DNA from: Methanosarcinales archaeon
GTDB taxonomy: Archaea; Halobacteriota; Methanosarcinia; Methanosarcinales; Methanocomedenaceae
NCBI GenBank assembly: GCA_013330355.1
Contig: DUIM01000156.1
Coordinates: 655-6,373 of the forward strand
Direction of reading: 5' to 3'
Length of the DNA stretch: 5,719 nucleotides
Below, in pieces: positions 1-4,870 of the stretch. Numbering within the stretch: position 1 is the first letter of the stretch; every line of letters begins with the position of its first letter. The notes under the pieces are model-generated. The model ran no database searches and had not been told where the DNA came from. It worked only from the letters and a program-made list of their open reading frames with translations. The position numbers and the translations under genes are program-made.

Positions 1-1015
1 ATGTCTCCCCGATCTCACTTGCCAGGGTATCCCCGGTAGCCGTTGCCACTGCACCAAGATAAGCGAACATCAACACTGCACCGATTTCCGGATAAATCTC
101 ATGATACATGCCATAGGCCACGGCAAGAATGAGTGCGGTAATAGAATTGCAAAGTACATTCTCATAGCTCCTGACCCCACCCTTACCCTGTGCTATCCCC
201 ATAATGTGCTTATAATCATATCCGTACCTGGTAAAAGCCCCCCCAAGCAGGAAGAAAGAGATCAGTATCAGGTACCAGTTGAAGTTGGTAAAAACTATGA
301 TCAGTACACCCAGCAGGGTGGCCGAAAGCATAGCTGACACATCTGCAATATCAAAACGGTATGCCAGATATGCTAAAAACAACGAGAAGATGAAGATTGC
401 AGACAAGTGGGAAAAGTTCACATAATACCCGAAACTGGCGAAAAGCCACATGATCATGGACGAACCCAGTATCATTGTCAGGTTCTTATCTGTTCCGGAC
501 GGGATGGATTCCAGCAGTGCACCTGTCACGGCACCGATTAGCGCAAGGAAGAACAACTGGCTCAGTGTTACGCTAACATTTTGCCAGCCAACGATCCAGT
601 ATGCCATTACACATGCCGTTAATGCACCAATCACAATAAGGCCGATACTTGACGTGGCTGAAATAAACTTATCGTCCAGTTCAGGTTTTCGACCTCCCCT
701 TACACGGATTACGCATGCTGCCATACTACCGGCACAGGTGATAGAAATAGAAGCACCTATAATATACAGCGAAAATTCGTACCCTGAATACTCCATTAAA
801 ATGGCCAGGGACCCTATAATAAATACACCCAGTGACATGCCGAACAGTGATGAAAAAAGAGCACTGTGTTGCCGGGACTTCAATAAAAGGACAACTAAAA
901 GTGGAAGAAATGCAACCACAATGTATATAAGTGGGAAAAAGGGCAGCAATATGGCTAGCAGTATGAATAATAGCGGATATTTGAAAGACACATCTTTACA
1001 GACTTTAACAGACAT
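1..1015 (-). CDS. DUF92 (TIGR00297-like) membrane protein with N-terminal dolichol-kinase-like half, partial (3' end missing)
   Basis: I translated 338 codons from ATG 1013-1015 running left off the window; the C-terminus is missing. The chain is strongly hydrophobic with many membrane spans. Residues about 255-280 carry FLLGGAFTRYGYDYK and a GxAxGKGG stretch, and residues 321-336 read GAVATATGDTLASEIG, both hallmarks of DUF92. The DUF92 family includes plant VTE6, a CTP-dependent phytyl-phosphate kinase. Residues 167-180 (ALLESIPSGTDKNLT) resemble the E-x-(L/I)-P...D-(D/K)-N-(L)-T end motif of dolichol/phytol kinases (SEC59/VTE5). The preceding region, about 94-125, aligns in position with their GD..A and K-(T/S)-x-EG motifs, but these are degenerate (CAGSMAACVIRVRG, DKFISATSS). 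The start is uncertain: an in-frame TTG at 1024 lies 12 nt after GAGGT, and ATG 1015 lies 21 nt after it. The gene is divergent from a cis-prenyltransferase homologue. The family call is solid; a polyprenyl-phosphate kinase role is inference. Confidence 0.9.
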   Translation of the reverse strand, partial: MSVKVCKDVSFKYPLLFILLAILLPFFPLIYIVVAFLPLLVVLLLKSRQHSALFSSLFGMSLGVFIIGSLAILMEYSGYEFSLYIIGASISITCAGSMAACVIRVRGGRKPELDDKFISATSSIGLIVIGALTACVMAYWIVGWQNVSVTLSQLFFLALIGAVTGALLESIPSGTDKNLTMILGSSMIMWLFASFGYYVNFSHLSAIFIFSLFLAYLAYRFDIADVSAMLSATLLGVLIIVFTNFNWYLILISFFLLGGAFTRYGYDYKHIMGIAQGKGGVRSYENVLCNSITALILAVAYGMYHEIYPEIGAVLMFAYLGAVATATGDTLASEIGET

Positions 1016-1082
1016 TGATATCAAGAGTTTTAGATAACCTCACAAGGCAAATAATTTATCCTACAGGTATTACTAATAAACA
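1016..1082. promoter_or_regulatory. Divergent promoter region between the DUF92 gene and the cis-prenyltransferase homologue
   Basis: This short AT-rich spacer separates two divergent genes. The block AAATAATTTATC at about 1049-1060 can serve as a TATA-like element in either direction. It lies about 28 nt before the plus-strand ATG at 1083, which would give a very short or leaderless transcript, and about 40 nt before the minus-strand ATG at 1015. A weak AGGT at 1065-1068 precedes the plus gene and GAGG (1036-1039, minus strand) precedes the minus gene. No clear operator was seen. The promoter assignment is inference. Confidence 0.4.
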
Positions 1083-1748
1083 ATGAAATTCTTTTCCAGG
1101 CTATACGAGCAAAGGCTTGAGAAGATTATACGAAAGGATGATTCATCACTTCCCACCCATATCGTACTTATTATTACAGAAAGTGACCTGCTTGAGACCG
1201 GTTCTCCTGATAGGATACTTGACTTTATTACATGGTGCCGGAAATATAGTATCAATATCCTGACAATCTATGTCAGCCTGATTGACCTGTATACCGCTAT
1301 CATGAGCCAGGTTTACAATGAGATGGTAACATGTTTGACCGATACATTGCAGGATGTAGATGCTGGAATAGACCTGTTGTCATTTGACGGGAAGATTGAA
1401 AATGTCAAAAAAGGTGAGACATCGGGGATGCAGATCAACATATCCCTGGGATATAGCGGCAAAAAAGAACTGACAGCAGCATTCAGGGAGATTATGTTCG
1501 AGGTCCGCTCAGGTAAGCTGAAACCAGGGGATATTGACGGGTCTTCCATTGAACGACACCTGCTTATCAAGTACGAACCTGATCTGGTGATACGTTCAGG
1601 AGGGAAACGCCTGGCTGATTTTTTAATCTGGCAGTCAGTATATTCAGAAATATATTTCACTGATGTAAGCTGGATCAACTTAAGAAAACTGGATTTCCTG
1701 CGTGCCCTCAGGGATTACCAGAAACGCCAGCGAAGGTTCGGGAAATAA
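1083..1748 (+). CDS. Divergent cis-prenyltransferase (UppS-like) homologue, probable non-catalytic subunit
   Basis: The 221-residue protein matches the undecaprenyl/dehydrodolichyl diphosphate synthase family along its C-terminal half: EPDLVIRSGGKRLADFLIWQ (165-184), then SVYSEIYFTDVSW and the terminal QKRQRRFG. Residues 117-136 (INISLGYSGKKEL) correspond to the N-Y-GGR-E-I segment. The N-terminal active-site motif, normally H-V-A-I-I-M-D-G-N-R-R-W, reads HIVLIITESD (26-35), so the catalytic Asp is Thr32. The FSTEN motif reads VSLID (64-68). RTGGE is also changed: the Glu is missing from RSGGKRL (171-177). Both usual Mg2+ ligands are therefore absent. Length is near normal for the family. Eukaryotic NgBR/Nus1 is a comparable non-catalytic partner, and a two-subunit archaeal enzyme has been reported from Methanosarcina mazei (from memory). 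The likely role is in polyprenyl carrier lipid synthesis with a catalytic partner outside this window. ATG 1083 is the first start and has only a weak Shine-Dalgarno. Confidence 0.88.
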   Translation: MKFFSRLYEQRLEKIIRKDDSSLPTHIVLIITESDLLETGSPDRILDFITWCRKYSINILTIYVSLIDLYTAIMSQVYNEMVTCLTDTLQDVDAGIDLLSFDGKIENVKKGETSGMQINISLGYSGKKELTAAFREIMFEVRSGKLKPGDIDGSSIERHLLIKYEPDLVIRSGGKRLADFLIWQSVYSEIYFTDVSWINLRKLDFLRALRDYQKRQRRFGK

Positions 1749-1845
1749 ACCGCCTCGTTCTATAGGGGCTGTCCAGCAATTCAAAATCCAAATCAAAAGG
1801 GGAAGAATTGAAGCTTTAAATCGAAAAAAAAGTGATGATAGCAGT

Positions 1846-1983
1846 TTGACACACGGTAACTTTAAATTAGAACTTTCGACGGTTGAAATAGATGATGTGA
1901 TGCCATTAATAGAGCAATCATTGGCTTTCAGGCGGTCCGATGATTATTTCAAAGTATATTCAAGGCTGGTGAAAAACTTATGA
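1846..1983 (+). CDS. Hypothetical small protein (about 45 aa), first of a coupled small-ORF pair
   Basis: The reading frame is open well upstream, reaching into the end of the prenyltransferase gene, so the start is uncertain. I chose TTG 1846 because GTGAT (1832-1836), complementary to the 16S rRNA tail, lies 9 nt before it; GTG 1897 and ATG 1900 are alternatives. The product contains VEIDDVMPLIEQSL followed by AFRRSDDYFKVYSRLVKNL, charged and probably helical, with no family I recognise. Its TGA at 1981-1983 overlaps the next ORF's ATG as ATGA, the usual signature of translational coupling. A TTTAAAT at 1815-1821 could be a TATA-like element. Base composition is more AT-rich than the preceding gene. 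It could instead be the 3' remnant of a broken larger gene. An antitoxin-like role for the NYN protein downstream is only a hypothesis. Confidence 0.4.
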   Translation: MTHGNFKLELSTVEIDDVMPLIEQSLAFRRSDDYFKVYSRLVKNL

Positions 1984-2111
1984 TGAATAAAGGAATTATA
2001 TACAGTGGATTAGAACAGAGAAATTTGTACTCTGATGACCTAAAATATCGTAAAGTTAAGAACAGTATCACTACAAAAATATCAAAACTGTATAGGAAGT
2101 GTTTAAAATAA
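1980..2111 (+). CDS. Hypothetical small basic protein (43 aa), coupled to the upstream ORF
   Basis: The ORF begins with tandem ATG codons at 1980 and 1983. A good archaeal Shine-Dalgarno, GGTGA at 1968-1972, sits 7 nt before ATG 1980, and the start overlaps the upstream stop as ATGA. These two features are the main reasons to believe it is translated. The product starts MMNKGIIYSGLEQRN and becomes strongly basic toward the C-terminus (DLKYRKVKNSITTKISKLYR, then KCLK), consistent with nucleic acid binding but not diagnostic. No transmembrane segment or known family is evident. The TAA at 2109-2111 lies 14 nt before the preferred start of the NYN gene, so the three ORFs may form one transcript. 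It may alternatively be a remnant of a decayed gene. Confidence 0.5.
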   Translation: MMNKGIIYSGLEQRNLYSDDLKYRKVKNSITTKISKLYRKCLK

Positions 2112-2125
2112 ATTCAATAAAAATA

Positions 2126-2617
2126 ATGAAACGCGCCATGATGTTTATAGATGGTGCAAACGTATTTCATGGCTGTAAAAATTTTGAACAAGGTTATAAA
2201 ATAGATTATGTGAAACTGCGGGACGAACTGACCAAAGATTATGACTTAATAAGAGCATATTTTTATGAAGGGGTCATACCTGACGATGATTCAAAACGTT
2301 CATTTCATAATGCATTGAAAGCGCAGGGGTTTCATGTCGAAACGCGACCTTTGGTGGTTAGAGATGGAAGTTTTGCGGAAAAGGGGATTGATGTGATGAT
2401 TACAACTGAACTTCTCACGCACGCTTTCAAAGATAATTTTGATATTGCTGTGATCGTTGGCGGTGACCAAGATTATATCGTAGCATTGAAAGAAGTAAAA
2501 CGGGAGGGTAAAAGAATCGTTTTAGCTTGTTTCGAAAATTCTTTTAGTAATGAAATACAAGATATTGCAGATGAGTCAATTTTTATTGACACGATAGCTA
2601 GCAAAGTCGAAAGATAG
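2126..2617 (+). CDS. NYN-domain (LabA/PIN-like) protein, putative ribonuclease
   Basis: The 163-residue product is almost entirely one NYN domain. It opens with MFIDGANVFHG (6-16, Asp9), continues with IDYVKLRDEL and LIRAYFYEGV, then EKGIDVMITTEL (85-96, Asp89) and VIVGGDQDYIVALKE (109-123, Asp114 and Asp116), and ends with FSNEIQDIADESIFID. These four acidic residues match the metal-binding site of PIN/FLAP-like nucleases, and the order of motifs fits the LabA-like branch. The expected activity is metal-dependent RNA cleavage in the cytoplasm; its target is unknown. I prefer ATG 2126, where homology begins, although the frame is open from GTG 2099, which lacks a properly spaced Shine-Dalgarno and overlaps the 43-aa ORF. 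No strong ribosome binding site precedes 2126, so reinitiation after the upstream TAA is plausible. It ends with TAG just before an elaborate inverted repeat. Codon use is AT-rich compared with the flanks. Confidence 0.88.
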   Translation: MKRAMMFIDGANVFHGCKNFEQGYKIDYVKLRDELTKDYDLIRAYFYEGVIPDDDSKRSFHNALKAQGFHVETRPLVVRDGSFAEKGIDVMITTELLTHAFKDNFDIAVIVGGDQDYIVALKEVKREGKRIVLACFENSFSNEIQDIADESIFIDTIASKVER

Positions 2618-2622
2618 GTATT

Positions 2623-2671
2623 CCAGGTGACCAATGCCATGCATTGTATTGGGTATGTCCCCGTCACCTGG
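2623..2671. repeat. Nested inverted repeat, potential three-way-junction structure 3' of the NYN gene
   Basis: CCAGGTGAC (2623-2631) and GTCACCTGG (2663-2671) form a perfect 9-bp stem. Inside it lie a second perfect hairpin, CAATGC-CAT-GCATTG (2632-2646), stacked directly against the outer stem, and a third short G/C hairpin, GGG (2651-2653) with CCC (2659-2661 or 2660-2662). It begins 5 nt after the NYN stop codon. It could act as a 3' UTR structure or terminator, a small structured RNA, or the relic end of a mobile element. The pairings are visible in the sequence; the function is not. Confidence 0.6.
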
Positions 2672-2714
2672 TGAGTTATTATTAATATGTATTCAGTCAT
2701 TATTGTTTAAAAAC

Positions 2715-2750
2715 TTTTCGTCACATGTGGCCTTGTGACAAAATTATTTT
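2715..2750. terminator. Hairpin with flanking T-rich tracts, possible bidirectional terminator
   Basis: GTCACA (2720-2725) pairs with TGTGAC (2734-2739) around an 8-nt loop. After one mismatch, TTT (2716-2718) pairs with AAA (2741-2743). TTATTTTT follows on the plus strand and a GTTTTT run follows on the minus strand. It lies between the convergent NYN gene and the 365-aa gene, where termination in both directions would be useful. Archaeal termination depends mainly on T-tracts, so the hairpin itself may be incidental. Confidence 0.35.
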
Positions 2751-2820
2751 TGAACTCAATGTGTTGCGGCGTTTTTTGGCAGATTTATCGATCTTACTGT
2801 CAGTGATTGTTGGACGGCCT

Positions 2821-3918
2821 CTATAAGCTGAAATAGGCATCCTCACCGTAGCTCAATGTTTGTTCCTTACCCTGCATCAGGTCGGTGCCGTCCACTACCG
2901 CTTCAATATCTTCTACTCCCAGCACGAGCTGGTTGTAGTTGAACTTTATCCTGGCCACATCGTACTTGTATAGGTGCCGGTCCAGTATCTTTGCAGTAAG
3001 GCGTATTTTTTCACCCTGGTCGCCCGAGGCTGATAGATGTATGGTATCCATATCCGGACCTAATTTCATTCTGGGTCCATGGTTGTTGCCTGTATACTCA
3101 AACTTCATTTCACTGAAATGGTAGCGCTTTTTTGTGACCATGTCATCGAAAATGAACTCAAGTGGTGTGCCGTAATTCAGGAACTTTGAAGGGAAATAAC
3201 GGTACCACAACCTGGATTTATCGCTGAAATTGACCATAATAATCTTCCACGGCAACGTGGAACCAAAACCCAGTGCCCTCTCAAGCCAGAAACTGCCCTT
3301 GAAATCCCGTCCGAATAATTCCCCCTCACAGGTTGTGAACAGGTCGCTCATCTTACTAGCATAGAAATGCTGGAACCCCCTGCTGTTGCGGGCATAGGCA
3401 TCGAAATTATCACTGTAAGCGATTCCGGACGGATAACTGACCAGTGGATTTTGTACATATCCTCCGTTGAATTTTGAGGAGACCGAACTAAACTTTGTAA
3501 CTACCAAATCCTTGTTCTTAACTATCATATCATAACCCGGAAATGAGTTGGTGATTGAGATTTCATACCCTGATTCGGTAACACACAGGAACTGGCCCGG
3601 TGTTACAGTGCAGCCACAATTGTCATGGACCAGGTCTGATACCTTACCATCCCTGTATTCCCAGATGCCGCAATAGCATGTAAATTCCTCATCGCCTGAG
3701 TGCTTATTTGAGAAATGTTTATTGTTCAGGTTATAATTAAGAGCCCCGTGGCTGACAAGTACCTGAAGCATTCTGGGGTTGTTCCGGTCATAATCTGACA
3801 TGAGCCAGAACCAGTAGGCTCCGTTTAATAGTTTTAACTTCTTGACTGAGTAGATGGCCTGGTCCATATCTTCCCATAAACCAGCTACCATCCAATCCTT
3901 TACTTTCGAAGGAAGCAT
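2821..3918 (-). CDS. Uncharacterised 365-aa protein with paired CxC motifs
   Basis: I do not recognise this family with confidence. The protein has no signal peptide or membrane span, is rich in aromatic residues, and has many short alternating hydrophobic stretches suggesting beta structure. Cys81-x-Cys83 and Cys101-x-Cys103, with Cys112 nearby, could bind a metal or form disulfides. The middle region (about 205-250: GSFWLERALGFGSTLPWKII, then a segment ending SRLWYRYF) and the early YWFWLMSDYD are faintly reminiscent of two-barrel calycin proteins such as AttH/CrtC. That resemblance is weak and is offered only as a lead. ATG 3918 is preceded directly by AAGGTGAT, a strong but unusually close Shine-Dalgarno. 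Tandem TATAAA elements at 3946-3941 and 3939-3934 could drive it. It ends with TAG at 2821-2823, convergent with the NYN gene and divergent from the NrpR-like regulator. Confidence 0.85.
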   Translation of the reverse strand: MLPSKVKDWMVAGLWEDMDQAIYSVKKLKLLNGAYWFWLMSDYDRNNPRMLQVLVSHGALNYNLNNKHFSNKHSGDEEFTCYCGIWEYRDGKVSDLVHDNCGCTVTPGQFLCVTESGYEISITNSFPGYDMIVKNKDLVVTKFSSVSSKFNGGYVQNPLVSYPSGIAYSDNFDAYARNSRGFQHFYASKMSDLFTTCEGELFGRDFKGSFWLERALGFGSTLPWKIIMVNFSDKSRLWYRYFPSKFLNYGTPLEFIFDDMVTKKRYHFSEMKFEYTGNNHGPRMKLGPDMDTIHLSASGDQGEKIRLTAKILDRHLYKYDVARIKFNYNQLVLGVEDIEAVVDGTDLMQGKEQTLSYGEDAYFSL

Positions 3919-4039
3919 ATCACCTTAACAGGATTTATAGTTTATAATGTATTTCTTTAGTGATAGGCATCCTTTTAATGCGTTACATACAATATTCCAG
4001 ACCATATCAATTATGTGACCAAATCATCCGGTGAGAGTT
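3919..4039. promoter_or_regulatory. Divergent promoter region for the 365-aa gene and the NrpRII-like gene
   Basis: The spacer holds TATA-like sequences for both directions: minus-strand TATAAA at 3946-3941 and 3939-3934, and plus-strand TTTATAG and TTTATAATG at about 3932-3949. The downstream gene has a clear Shine-Dalgarno, GGTGA at 4030-4034, 5 nt before ATG 4040. An imperfect inverted repeat, GTTACATA (3982-3989) and TATGTGAC (4012-4019), one pair short of perfect, lies in the leader side of the plus gene. I looked for GGAA-N6-TTCC, the classical NrpR operator form, and found none. Confidence 0.45.
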
Positions 4040-4816
4040 ATGGCAGTAAAAACATTAAGAAAGATGAATGGGGGGCAGATCGTATTTACACTTTCAAATA
4101 TCGAGGACCTGATATATGGTGTCACGTTCGATCCATCGTCCGGTTCAGGCAGGATTGTAACCAACATATCCTTAATAGATCGTGATGATGTCGATAATAT
4201 CCTGCCCATTTTCCGTGATGTGATGCTTAGTGGCCTGACAGTCAGTCCGCTGGCAAAGATGTTGTCACCCGGCGAATCGGTGAATGATTTTATTATCCCC
4301 GACAGCAAGTGCGGCATCGCAACAGTCTGCAGTATCACGGTGGATGGTATACTTTTAAAGCGCGGTATTCCGGTAAAACCACGATTTGGTGGTTTGGTAG
4401 AAGTAAAGGACGGGAATCCTGTACGTTTCACAGACCTGGTAAGGTACGACAGCACTACTATCGATCCCCTGGAGATACTAATGTCCCAATCCCTGACTTC
4501 AGTGACTGGTATGCTTACAACCGGTTCGGGCAAGATACTGGCCAACCTCAGGGAGATCACTATGAATGCCAGGGACAGGGTGGAAGAAACACTGGATGAT
4601 ATGGCCTCGGTGGGTTTAAGTGGCATCCTGGAAGTGGGAGAGCCCAATACCGATGTTCTGGGTGTGAGTGTGGAACGGGACCATTTCGGGGTTGTGGTTG
4701 CCGGTGGCACCAATCCCATGGCAGTGGCCCAGGAGCAGGGATTCAGGATAGATACTCATGCAATGTCCAGTCTTATGGACGTGGGTGATATGGTCCCTAT
4801 TGACCGACTTGTATAG
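4040..4816 (+). CDS. NrpR regulatory-domain (DUF128) protein without DNA-binding domain, NrpRII-like
   Basis: The 258-residue protein matches the NrpR/DUF128 nitrogen-regulatory domain. Diagnostic stretches include LSGLTVSPLAKMLSPGE, KCGIATVCSITVDGILLKRG, IPVKPRFGGLVEV, the segment ending YDSTTIDPLEIL, and near the C-terminus VVVAGGTNPMAVAQEQG. In methanogens NrpR represses nitrogen-fixation and ammonium-assimilation genes and is relieved by 2-oxoglutarate. In Methanosarcina the function is divided between NrpRI, which carries the winged helix-turn-helix, and NrpRII, which has only the regulatory domain and contacts NrpRI and the basal machinery. This chain begins directly with the regulatory domain, so NrpRII is the best fit. 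I start at ATG 4040 because GGTGA (4030-4034) is ideally spaced; the alternative GTG 4031 lies inside that Shine-Dalgarno. It ends with TAG, 54 bp from the convergent fumarase gene. A sister DUF128 protein of other function cannot be excluded. Confidence 0.88.
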   Translation: MAVKTLRKMNGGQIVFTLSNIEDLIYGVTFDPSSGSGRIVTNISLIDRDDVDNILPIFRDVMLSGLTVSPLAKMLSPGESVNDFIIPDSKCGIATVCSITVDGILLKRGIPVKPRFGGLVEVKDGNPVRFTDLVRYDSTTIDPLEILMSQSLTSVTGMLTTGSGKILANLREITMNARDRVEETLDDMASVGLSGILEVGEPNTDVLGVSVERDHFGVVVAGGTNPMAVAQEQGFRIDTHAMSSLMDVGDMVPIDRLV

Positions 4817-4870
4817 TGTTGCTGGTATACCAATTTGCTTAGATGAAAATACTATACGCTGTGAACCGTT

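Noticed and set aside
450..1037. Long plus-strand open frame of 195 codons
   Set aside because: It lies antisense to the DUF92 gene, whose translation carries clear family motifs across the same bases; the plus-strand product has no recognisable features.
1313..1678. Minus-strand open frame of 121 codons
   Set aside because: It is antisense to the cis-prenyltransferase homologue, which is supported by conserved family motifs.
2099..2125. Upstream GTG start for the NYN protein
   Set aside because: It overlaps the preceding small ORF, has AGGA only 1 nt before it, and the added nine residues precede the point where family similarity begins.
2615..2673. UAG at the end of the NYN gene followed by a stem-loop and 18 more open codons, suggesting pyrrolysine or readthrough
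   Set aside because: The NYN domain is complete before the UAG, the extension resembles no domain and is encoded by the inverted repeat, and TAG ends three of the six visible genes, which does not fit an organism that reads UAG as an amino acid.
2473..2700. Minus-strand open frame of 75 codons across the NYN end and the inverted repeat
   Set aside because: Most of it is antisense to the NYN domain and it lacks a convincing ribosome binding site or protein motif.
4024..4719. Minus-strand open frame of 231 codons
   Set aside because: It is fully antisense to the NrpR-domain gene; its Ser/Pro/Thr-rich product looks like a mirror translation rather than a protein.
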